This document shows, one piece after another, positions 25,212 through 38,100 of a DNA stretch of 64,000 nucleotides (its first letter is position 1; each line of letters begins with the position of its first letter). The notes below the pieces were generated by a model. The model was given only the letters and a program-made list of their open reading frames with translations, searched no databases and was not told the origin of the DNA. Source of the DNA: Solen grandis (lineage: Eukaryota > Mollusca > Bivalvia > Adapedonta > Solenidae); NCBI GenBank assembly GCA_021229015.1, contig CM037783.1:27286154-27350153 (forward strand), given 5' to 3'. The translations under genes were made by a program, and so were the position numbers.

Positions 25212-25313
25212 TTTCAAAGTGTACCAACGCTTTCTTCTATTGGCTTTTCTTTCCAAAGTTTTAATCTCGTCCTCTGTAAGGTTTTTATTCCCCTTTTTAC
25301 CGTTTTTGGCATT
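25212..25313 (-). CDS. Candidate exon x20, basic segment before the channel domain
   Basis: 102 nt, phase 0, 34 codons (NAKNGKKGNKNLTEDEIKTL ... NRRKRWYTLK). Very good acceptor (pyrimidine tract ending CCCTCAG), donor GTAAAT. Strongly basic. Lies only 166 bp from the N gap; all later exons, including the pore domain, are missing from view. Confidence 0.55.
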
Positions 25314-28300
25314 CTGAGGGAATTCAAGAAAACAATTTCAACACTTCATATCTCTGACAATTCTTGATATATGCTCTTGCCATGATCATTTATCAAGTCA
25401 TACCTGCAGTTCTTTCTGCATAATTAAAAGCATTAGTAAACATGTTGCAAGAATTCAATAAATGTCTCTGGATGAGATAATAAACCATTGCTAGCACCTT
25501 AATGCAATGTTCAAACTTACCCCTAATTTTTGTTTTAGCTTAAACAGTATATTTGAGTTTCTAACATTCAATTACTCCTCTTGATAATTTAAATGGACTA
25601 GAAAAATATAAAAATAATTAACAACAACCAAACTGAAAATATAAAACATATTACTCTATGTACTATATGTACCAGGGTATGTAATTATAATTTGCTAGCT
25701 AAGTTAAAAAAATATATAGAGACTAAATGTTAAAAGAGAATACTACTGGTATATACTAATCATGAAACAGGAGGGACATGATGGCCCTAAATTGCTCACC
25801 TGAATTCAACTGCTGGAGAGCAAAAAATTTACACATAATAAATTATATAGTATTTAAATTTTATTAATTTTTAGTTCTGTAAGCCATCTTGGTAGGCAGA
25901 CCTAAACGATTTTAACTATTTTAGCTCAGTACCACCTAAGGATCATTCCTGTAAAGTTTCATCAAAATTTGCTCAGTCGTTAAGAAGGAGACGTCATTTA
26001 AAGATTTTCTATTTTTAACTCTGGCAGATATTTTGGTCGGCGGATCAGAATAATTTAAGCTTATTTTGCTCAGTACCACCTAAGGATCATTCCTATTGAG
26101 TTTCATTAAAATTTGCTCAGCGGTTTAGGAGGAGATGTCATTTAAAGATTATTCTAATTTTAGCTCTGGTGGCCATCTTTGTAGGTGGACCGGAATAGTT
26201 TTAGCTGTTTTTATGCAGTATCACCCAATGATCATTCCTATTGAGTTTCATTTAATTTGCTTAGCAGTTTCGGAGGAGATGTCGTTTAAAGATTTTTCTA
26301 TTTTTAACTCTGGTGGCCATCTTGGTTGGCGGATCGAAACGATTTTTGCTCAGTACAATCTAAGGATCATTCCTATAAAATTTCATCAAAATCTACTAAG
26401 CAGTTTAGGAGGAGATGTCGCTTAAAGCAAAAGTTGACAACACACAATGGACGCCGGAAAAAGACTGATCACAATACCTCACCTGAGCACTACTTTGTGC
26501 TCAGGTGAGCTAAAACCACCCCAAATCATTCTTCAGCTGAAGGAAGGACACAAATATTAATACATAGTTATAGCCACTAAAATCAGATGAATAATTACAT
26601 ATGAGAAAACACTTCAACTATTCCTGGAGTAGCATGCTTATTTAGATGCAAAATGGAGGAGAAAAGTCATTTAATACAGTAAAAGGCATGTTATAAGAGA
26701 TAGAGGGGGGAGCTTCATACCAAAAATGATTTCACACTTAAAATATGGGGATAATACACAGTAAACACGATCTATAGAAATAAAGATCACTTCAGTGGGT
26801 TACAATAATTAAGAACAATGTATATGGTTAAATTTACTTTTAATTTAAAAAGTAGCAATTAACATCTAGACGTTTCTGAATATTTTTAATCACGAAAGAA
26901 TTTGAATATAGTGATATTCCAATACTTCAATAATCTTTTCAAGAATCTAAATAGCATACAACTTTTATGTAAAATGATTAAAAGATGAAAGTGTAAGAGA
27001 ACTACACTATAATGGGAATACAGGGAGAGTGAATTGGTGCTTCATAAAGATTTGAAAGTCTGATGCTGCTTTCATCCAACCATACCCCTTGCTGTGTTCT
27101 ATGAACATTTTTTTTTCAAATGTAATATTTAACTGATTTGCAATCAGTTTAATTCAGTTTACGGTTCCATCAAGTATTGACCATACCTCAGTTAAACTTA
27201 ACCATAAGTTAAATCGTAAGAATTTGAATATGGAACTGTAGAAGAGCATGTTTTCATTTTTAACTTCTTGGGACTAACAAGGGATATGCCTGAATTTAAA
27301 CACCTGCATACTAATTTTAACAAAGTAACCTAATTTAGCAAAGTGACGGGTCATTAATTGAGTGAGTTTACCTTCTTCTCTATGGCTTGCTTCTCCTTGA
27401 CAACCAAAGGCCAAACAACGTATTAATTGTCACACATTTCGAAAGAAACAAATTTTGAATAACATGGAAAAAACAATGACTTTTCAGTTCTTTTTTTCAA
27501 GCAAGTAGGAAAATTATAGAATGATTATACATGAATCACTTAAATCATATATATAGAATCTCACAAGAGTTCATATAATATAGAATTTTATTAAACGAGT
27601 TCAAGGAAATGGTAAAAAGCGAGCCTCTGACGAGCTATTTACCATTTTCTTGAACGAGTTTCATAAAATTTTATATTATATGACAACTCATGTGAGATTC
27701 TTTTTATCACATGACTTTAACAGAATAATAATATTTGACGTTTCACGCGCGTTTTTGCAATATGTTTTTATCCTATGAAATGTATAGGGTTAAATGAAGT
27801 CATGACATTGTTATATTACATGTTTTAACCCTTTCCCTCATATAGACTCATTTTGACGCACTCAATAGGTACCACATAAAGCCTGATCTGCAGAAAACCA
27901 CAGTTAAACCTTACCAAATTTAATTATAAAGTCCTCATTTCCAGACCACTGAGGAGCAGCGAACAGCATAAAACCTGATCAGCCTGCGAGTTACTCGCAG
28001 GCTGATCTGGTTTTATGCTGTTCGCATAGGTCTTTTCATGGTGTCCTCTATGAGGGAAAGGGTTAATATAAGAAAATATGTAATGGTTATATTACACGGA
28101 AAACAAGGCACGTCATGTGATAAATCTTCATTTTTCCTGATCTAGTAAATTAACAATGATGACTCTTTATAGCAAGCACGAGATACCGCATAAAGATATA
28201 GTAACACATTATATCTTGCATGCATTTTATATCCAAATAATGGCTGTAAGAATTGAGATGAGCTAATACATGATGATGTCTTTTTTCTATTACAAATTCT

Positions 28301-29108
28301 ATAAATCTATATTGGATGAACTAAATCATTGTTACCTTAGAAACTCAAAGGCAGTAGGTCAATACAATTAAAATTGGTTTGATTTGATAGAAAATCAAAC
28401 AACTGAACCATAGATATCTGAATCTAGTTTTCTGAAAACATTGCAAGAATCTAACGATCTTGTGATGAACAAAACTGAAAAGTCTGAAAAACAGTTTCAT
28501 AGAAATTCAAGTGTTGTGCAGAAGAAACTTCATTAAAACATTCATTGTGAACCAGTTTAAAAAAGAGTGCAAACACAGAAGTATAGTAAACTAGAGCTAT
28601 CACTGAATGTTATTAATACCCCTGCAAACAACTTTATCACAGAAATTCTATTACTCTTATAAAATCCTTGACAGAGTTATCTGCACTTGGATGCAAATTG
28701 GTCTTGTCATGATAAATCATTATTCAGGTGTGATAACATAAATCAAGAACAGTCACAAATTTTCACATTATGTGAGTGTAGAACTTGATGTAATGTGACA
28801 TGACGGGATGAGCTTAGTTCCTATTTAGTGCAAACATCATTATATGCAGCGAGGGTATAAAAAATATATTTAAACATTCTCCGAAAAGAAGCATTATTCA
28901 AAGACCATGTATAGTAAGGTTTGTGTATTCAAATAATTATGTACACATATAATATAAAACAGCGTTTTGTACTTCTTCAGTGATGTTAAGATGAAAATAT
29001 TGAATTTAATTATTAGGAATGGCAACGAATAACTATTTTGGTATTCGAATATTTGGTAAATGTTGCAAGCGAATATTTCTATCAAAATAAGAATATAAAA
29101 TTCATTTT

Positions 29109-29146
<38 letters not shown>

Positions 29147-32100
29147 GCGTGACTGAATGCTTTAATATTCATTTATCTTATTATTCTTCATTAACTGAAT
29201 ATTATGACATTAATCTTATATAATGACCCCTTTTGTACCCGTAATAATAATCAACAATTCAAATGCAATGCTTTTGCTACGTTTCTTACAATTCAAATTG
29301 TATTGTGAACATGAACAGTTGTTTTGCGGTGTATGAAATATTTCGCAAACATGAATATTGCTGTTAGAATGTCAGCATGTTGCCATGAAAATAAAACTTT
29401 AAATTATTTTATAATGTAAGGAAAACCTGACAGTGCGTGAAAATTTGTTAATGCTAACTAAATTAGTTAGTGCCTTAACCTTTCAAAATACTGACAATTA
29501 ACTTTAATTTAAGTCAGAGAGATGATATTTCAAGCATATCAATTATGTTTTCCTATTATTTCACAATACAATAAATCCTAATGTTTGTTAGGTATTTGCA
29601 CTGTACATACTTTGAAATTATAACTAACAAAATTATATATCTATATTCAATTTACAGACAAAACAATCTAAAAATTTAATTAATTATTCATTTGTGTATT
29701 ACAATTTCAATATAAAATCATAAAATTTGGTTGATATCATCGTGATTGTAATATAACTGAATTAACAGCTTAATCTACCCAGGTGCACGAAAACCTTCAC
29801 AACACTCAAAAAATACTATGATCGTAAGAAAAATATATCTAATATATCTAAATAAATCTGTATCATTTTCTTTCATAGAATTATATGAAGCTATTCTTAC
29901 TATCTTGACTCCTAATCGTTTGAGACTTTTTTCATCTAATATTTATTGATTTGGGACCTATTATACCATAAAAATTGGCGTTAAAATCATGCAAATGTGA
30001 ATGCTGTATGTAGATACATTTACAAAATCTGAACGAGATGGAAAGAAATAGATACATGACTTTTAGTGCCTTTTAAAGCTAAAAAAGTGACAGATTTGAT
30101 ATATGATTGAATCTTATAATGTATCACGGTTCTAGAAGAATTACATATATATATTAAAACAGAAACTGAGCAGTTTCTTGTGGTTTATATAACTCCTATA
30201 TAAAACTGCCAGTTATATAGAATATAACCCACATTTCCTAGACAGACCAAACTTACTTGCTCACCATTTTTCATTAAAATATATCCATGGCTACGTGATA
30301 AGTCCATTAATATTTGAACCAATGTTTATACAACTATTTGCTGCAGTTTGAAATGTTTGAAACAAGAGCATCATGGGACAACACATACCTCGTATGCCTT
30401 CCATGCTTCTGTCATGGTGACGACCAGCACATCCGTGTCCAGGTACTCCATTACCTCCTGCAACAAGCAATCACTCACACGTTAACATATACTCATTATA
30501 CCACCTTCTGAGATATTCTCATTAATTCATTCAATCCTGAAAAAAATGTATTTAAAGCAGTCTTAATTCAACTTTTGCAATTAATCAACTTTTAATGAAA
30601 AAAGGTGTACATTTTCAAACAAATATAAAGATTGTCACTTTAATGATTAATACTGATAGTGAAAAAGCAGATAATGGTAGAGTGATAACAAAATCTACTG
30701 AAGATATCAGTAATTTGATGTAAATCGAAAACAAAGGAATTCAACTTTATACAAGAGCTCATTGTTAAAGCTTTGTGACAACATTTGAATAATGATAATG
30801 AAAAAAGATATTTAAAAAAACAACCTGAAAAATGTGCATCATCAGAGATACATTCATGATTCAGTTAATTTATTTCTGAATAGATATTACCTCTGACCAC
30901 ACAATGTCTTTCAACTACACCAACAACAGGTAACATATTAAACATCCAAACATATGGACCAAATCTAAGCATATAGCTATTACAATGCTAAATTCTTGAT
31001 TGTAATCCTTTATATCAAACTGGGAAAATCAGTTTAGATCACAGTCATATTATACTGATAGTCTGGAATATCTATCACAGTCATATTGTACTGATAATCT
31101 GGAATATCTATCACAGTCATATTATACTGATAATCTGGAATATCTATCACAGTCATATTATACTGATAGTCTGGAATATCTATCAGTCATATTATACTGA
31201 TAGTCTGGAATATCTATCACAGTCATATTATACTGATAGTCTGGAATATCTATCAGTCATATTATACTGATAGTCTGGAATATCTATCAGTCATATTATA
31301 CTGATAGTCTGGAATATCTATCAGTCATATTATACTGATAGTCTGGAATATCTATCACAGTCATATTATACTGATAGTCTGGAATATCTATCACAGTCAT
31401 ATTATACTGATAGTCTGGAATATCTATCCGTCATATTATACTGATAGTCTGGAATATCTATCACAGTCATATTATACTGATAATCTGGAATATCAATCAC
31501 AGTCATATTATACTGATAATCTGGAATATCTATCACAGTCATATTATACTGATAATTTGGAATATCGATCAGTCATATTATACTGATAATCTGGAATATC
31601 GATCACAGTCATATTACACTGATAATCTGGAATATCTATCACAGTCATATTATACTGATAATCTGGAATATCTAATGTGACAATAAAACAGCTATATAAA
31701 GAGACACCACACACAAAGGTAGGTTGGAAAAAATGCATTTCTCCTTCTCTCCTATAAATATGGCATAACTAATTATAAATAAACTGCAGAAAAATAAAAT
31801 ATAATTTCACAATGAGTACAAAGATATTCCAAAGAGTTATTTTATCTTGCTGTATGTAGCTTATGGAAAACTAGTTTCCAGATAAAAAGAACTACCAACA
31901 TCTGTATGACTACCTTAAGCTGATGCACAATATATATTATTAAATGTTTTCCTAAATCTGCACATCAATTCCTAACAATTAATTGTTTCCCTGCATTCTC
32001 TGTTATCATAATACCACATTCTGTAAATAAAATTACTCTTGAATATGCAAACAGAATGTTTCAACTAACATCTCAGCACTGTAGTATGAAATCTAGTTTG

Positions 32101-35100
32101 ACTCACTTTCTTCATGAATAAACTATATAAAAGTTACAATACCACATCTATATGATACAGGCTATGTGCCACATTTCAGTATTCATGTGTTCATATTAAA
32201 GTCAAAACAGTAATGTTAGTGATTAAATTAAACCTTGATTTTTTTATACGACTAAAGAAATCTGCACTATGAAGCATTACATTATCAGGGTACAACAGGT
32301 ACAAAATTTGCAGGACTATAATATATTTTACTGACAATACCTAGAGTGACCTTAGTAAGTCATAAAATATTAACGATAGGTACACATCCCACCGTCTCTT
32401 GAGACAAGGTAAATTGCAAAGCTGATGTTAATATTTATAAAAAAAAAACAGGAGTAGGCATTGAAATGGAATATTTAGGCATTTTCATTTGGGGACCAAA
32501 AATGTGAAATATACATTCCAAATATTTCAATGTTACTTTGCGGTATGTGGAATAAAGGCCTGGGCTTAGTTGAAAGAATCACTATTTCATTAAAATGGTG
32601 ACACAGTAATTTTTTGCCAAAGTTACTATATGAATATTCTCTTCATAAATCCATCAAAATGTGTTATAAAGCAGATGGCATTCTGTGACAAAATCAAGCA
32701 GGCCTTCCCTGTGTTGTGATTGTCATCTAATTTTAGTTTAGAAGCATTTCTATATATCACACAAGCTTGAAGCATGGCTTGATAAAAGAAACATCAAATT
32801 TGTGCAAAAACCATATAAAAATAATCCTGCTTGTTATTACAGATTTTGTATCAAAAGGAGTAAAGTGTCTTTAATTTATCACCAACAAAAATGTATGTTA
32901 TTTCCTGCTATGCATAGACATAAATTAAGATAGAAAGCATACACTACCTACTTGATAAAATGCATTTACAGTGCATTTTACAATATTTTTCTTTATGGTT
33001 TGGTTAAAAATAAGCTGTAAGCATATACTGATATATATTTCAAGCATAATAAATGAACGCTGCTATGTTTTCCAATACTATCAACAATTCTACAATCTTC
33101 TAAATCAGTTGCACATGAGACTTCAAACATCTTGACCTCTGTCTCTAGATAGCCATACCTTAGAGGAAATGTCAAGTCGTCGAGCTTCTTGATGCTGTCC
33201 CTTTATAATGAAGGGAAGGATATTAAACTTGACACTTTTGAATTTGATGCAACAATTAGTAGAGGATACATAACTGCCTAAAACATTCAAACTGATTTTT
33301 TAAAATGAAGTACAATAAATTAAGTTCAATAGATAAATGTCTCAGCCTAATATGAATTGCTAGTGTCGATATTATACTAATGTCCAACCCACAAGAGATT
33401 TAGTTGCAGATATATTCCAAGGGCCATAATTCTGTCAAAAAAGTGCCATACAACCTGTAACTGGTCATGATACACTAACATTCAAAATTGTTGTTTTATT
33501 ATTTTCAAGTATGCAAGAAAAAGTCAAGGAAACTGTTGTATGACAAAAATACTTAGAGCTAAACAAGCATAAATCTGTAGACCTTGGCCACTAAGTGGTG
33601 AGGGAACAAACTGAGCTAGTCCTGTAGTATCAGGCTGTTGAAGCCATACATATCTACCAATCAGTGAAGTCCATATTAAGTTAGCATGCATAGGTACAAC
33701 ACGTAATAAAACAAGGTGGTGTGAACAACACTAAACCTTTACCACTCAAAGGCTATCAAGGACATAATACTTGTATATGCAACCAATATAAATCCTGATC
33801 AGCCTGCAAGCAATTTACAGGCATATCAGGTGTTACACTCTTAGCTTATACTCTGCAATGCTTTGGAAATAAAGTAGGAACAATGAGTCACTAGTTCATT
33901 GTGAGATTGCACTCCATCTGATTTGGCTTTTTCATGGTATATCATGTTTTAACCCTTTCCCTCATAGAGGAAACCATGAAAAGACCTATGCGAACAACAT
34001 AAAACCAGATCAGCCTGCGAGTAACTCGCAGGCTGATCAGGTTTTATGCTGTTCGCTGCTCCTCAGTGGTCTGGAAATGAGGATTTTATAATTAAATTTG
34101 GTAAAGTTTAACTGTGGTTTTCTGCAGATCAGGCTTTATGTGGTACCTATTGAGTGCGTCAAAATGAGTCTATATGAGGGAAAGGATTAAAATAGCATAA
34201 GTGTGGTGAAGGTTCAACAACAATATACAACTACATATACAGTGATTGCTGATGTTCACACAGTAATGATATTGTTCAAATCTTTGCTATTTTTACTTTG
34301 TCACAATTGGTAGAATATGGGAGTCAATGCTCAGGTGTATTCCATTATAGTCTAACAAGATTAATGTGTCTGACATGGTGCTCATTCATTGATTGTAATC
34401 TACCAATGAAGGTTTGTTGATAACATAACCATTTCAATCAAATAAGATCTAGCTGCCTATATTCATATGGTTAATATACCACTCAATGTTCATTGCAAGT
34501 CACTGGGCAGTAATTATGTAGAGTTATAAATTGGAGAATTAAATGAAGAGATAACATAATAGACATGTATCTATTTTAAATATTTTTTTGAAATATGATT
34601 AAAGAGGAAGCATTTTCCCAAACTGAAATGTCTGTCTAGAAAATAGTACAAATGAAAATGGTTTGTATCAGGATACCATTTGAGGAAATAATTTCTGTAT
34701 TTTTTTAATATCGAAACACTAGTTCCTCATTAAGGAGTAAATTATTGTTTCAGTCAAGCTTTTTTTGCATCGGAACTTAAAACATGTGGTTAAGTACACA
34801 ACAAAACACTGATAGGGACTGATTTTTTTAAATTAAAAAAACATGCAATCACTGTAATGAGTATGAAATAACTTCAGATATTATAAACTGGATAAACTGA
34901 TGGCTGATTTCCAAGACAAACAGCTTCTCAGTTGCTTAGGCAAATCCTCAATATGAATGCAATTCAAATATAATAAACCATCATTTTTTTTTCAATTTCA
35001 TTTGCAAAACTATTGATAACTGCTTATTCATTTATGTGTAGTTACCATAAGTTGTACCAATCTCTCTATTTCATCCTTTTAAACAAAAAGGGTGTATTCA

Positions 35101-38100
35101 AAGATAGTAATATTTTCCTTTTATTTTCTCATTACTATGAAAATAATAACATATCAATATTTCTATTTTCCTTGTACAATAAGTTTTAAAAGTTAGATAA
35201 TTATCTTCTACTTTTATCTTATATCAAAATTTAGAACTACTTAAAACCATTACATTTTACATGTAATTATTTACATGAAAATCAGCCCTTGACAATAATA
35301 AAAAGGATAAAGAAAGTGTATTTGCCTAGTACATACAGTGCTCTTGGTAGAATTAGACACCGCTCCATTCTGCTGAAATTTCAAATGTTAAAGACAATTG
35401 CAGAATTCCAAAGGACATTTGTTTGCAGAAATATTATTTCTGACAATAAAGTCTGAAAAGAAATAAATGAGTAATAAAACAATGTGTTAAATACTGAGTT
35501 TATCAGTCATTCAACCTTTAAACAACACTTTGAAATTAAACCGAAAATAAGAAAACATATACTGAAAAACAGAGAAAGTCTGAACATACTATGTCTATTT
35601 TTACAATCAAACAATCAACCACCAGGCATATGACAGGGGCTTAGCAAGCCCTCTATTCATGTGAATTCATCTAAGGGGTGCAGGGACGTCCAACAAATAA
35701 CCCTCTACTCAGCAGATTTTTATGAGAAATAGAGCCGATATATATTTAAAAAAATACAAGCCCAAATGATGTTTGGCTAATAAGAAGAGTCTAAAGAGGA
35801 TTTGGATTTTTCTTTTTTGCCAGAATCATATTGATTCTGCAAGGTACAAGTATACGGGCTACTACAAGCCTGCAAAATAAATAATAAAGATTTTATACTT
35901 ATTCACTAACCATCTGCAGACCTGTCACTCTGATTCATATACATGTACACTAAACTTCCATTCCTTTAAAATTTTATACTTTTGTTCTAAAATTGTATTC
36001 ATATTCAAAATTTAAAAATGGCGTCACAATTTTGCACAGATGGACGGACGGTTCAGTTACCATATGCCCACCTTCGGGGGCATAAAAATGTTGCTTATCC
36101 CTTTCCCTCATATAGACTCATTTTGACGCACTCAGTAGGTACCACATAAAGCCTGATCTGCAGAAAACCACAGTTAAACCTTACTAAATTTAATTACAAA
36201 ATCCTCATTTCTAGACCACTGAGGAGCAGCGAACAGCATAAAACTCGCAGGCTGATCTGGTTTTATGCTGTTCGCATAGGTCTTTTCATGGTGTCCTCTA
36301 TGAGGGAAAGGGTTATATATGTCCACTAGAGACAATAAGTCTTTAAAACCTTCCAGTGTGCATCTTACTGGTCCAGCTTGGGAATCATAGCACAAGGGGA
36401 GGATTAATATAAGTTTAAAAACTTGTTTCCAAATCATCTTAAAAACAAGTTTAAAAGAATGGCAAGTCCCTATGGAACCATATATTAAAGCAAATTGTTG
36501 TTTCAACAGGACAAAAATAATACAATTCTAATTAAAGTGACATTGTGCAGACCACAACACATTAAATTAAAGTCACTAAATGCCTACCAGTCTTTAATCA
36601 ATAAGTTAAAAATAACTAGACATTGACAACTGCACATGGGTATAGCCATATATGATCAGACCACCATGCTGTTGGGGATTACCACAAGCAAGAACATAAC
36701 AAAGGATATTTTGTACTGCGGTAGTGCTCTGTGAATAGTTCAGTGTGTGAGTAAATGTTTCTGGCTTGAGATCTGCATTTTACAATTTTGGATACACAAA
36801 CAATAGCGACATTACCACATTGGGTTTTCTGCCCTGGTATAGAGCAAAAGACCAGTCATATCTCTAAAAATGAATATCATATAAAATGAGAAACAAATGA
36901 AAATGAAAATATTCAATTAGTTGATATTAAACAAAATGCTACTGAACAAATTAAACATTGAAACTATTGATATCTTTTTATACTTCAATTTATCACTACC
37001 ATTTCAGTGCAATTTAAGTTCAAGCCCAAATGCCAATGTTATACATGTACTGAGACTGTTATTGAATCTAATGATCTAATGACCATACATGAACATAGGG
37101 TCTGCAGAACTTATTAGGTTTTGGCACAAGAAAAAACACAACGAAAAACATAATTTTGATGTACACATTACTGAATAAAATTCAAATAGACAGAGAGAGA
37201 AGACATGATTATAAGGTTTATATTAATATTTAGATAAACAAATTAAGTAATCTTTGAAATGGGAATAAAATTAATCAATTACGGAGTGTACAGCATTCAT
37301 GCATTCTCTCTACAACATCAATCAGTCTGTCCAACTGTTCAAGACTGAAGGTATTAAATCTAAATCTTCAAGTTAATTCATCACCAATTCCAAAAGTGTT
37401 AAAGGTTATCTAAACAACAAAGCAGATATCGATTTAATATTCATTAAAAAGAAGAAAAAAAAATTAAATTCAACTTAGTATATAAGAAACCAAATAGGCC
37501 TTTGTTTGTTTAATACAGAAGAAAGATAAATTATTAAGCAAGTGTATAAAATCAGATATATATGAACAAGTTGATTGCAATGTTTATGTTTATCATGGTC
37601 CAGAATTAAAGTACAGAGGAACTGGGAGAATTATAGAAGAGAAAGCTTATCATTGTATATTCGAAGTTGAAAACTATGTGAATAACATTTTTAATACAGT
37701 GATATATGTATATCTGGATTAAGAATATATGAAAAATACATAAAAGAAAAACTTAAAAATATTCCTAGGATTAATAGACATCAATCGTACATTCTAATCT
37801 TGAATAACGAAGATGCCATGTTTACATTTAGATAACATCAGAGTATGAATCTTCACTTTTTATAAAAGATGAAATTTGTTGGAGATTGATCACTGATGAA
37901 TTTTTGTACAGTGTGAATTCTTTCTTAGTGACCTCTTTACTAAGTACAAGAAAAGGTACGAAAGGTATGAAATTTGGTAATTTGTTATTATTTTATAGTG
38001 AAAGACTGGTTATGGCAAATAGGACATTTTGAAGTGTTGTCTCTGTACTCAGTTGACAAATTGAGATGGTAATGAGTGACCTCTCACCTTTGGTAAGTTG

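Noticed and set aside
28894..29223. ORFs on both strands over the TG microsatellite
   Set aside because: His-Thr and Cys-Val repeats are microsatellite translations.
36174..36506. 110-codon minus ORF
   Set aside because: Runs into a MITE; no splice sites that would join it to the channel gene.
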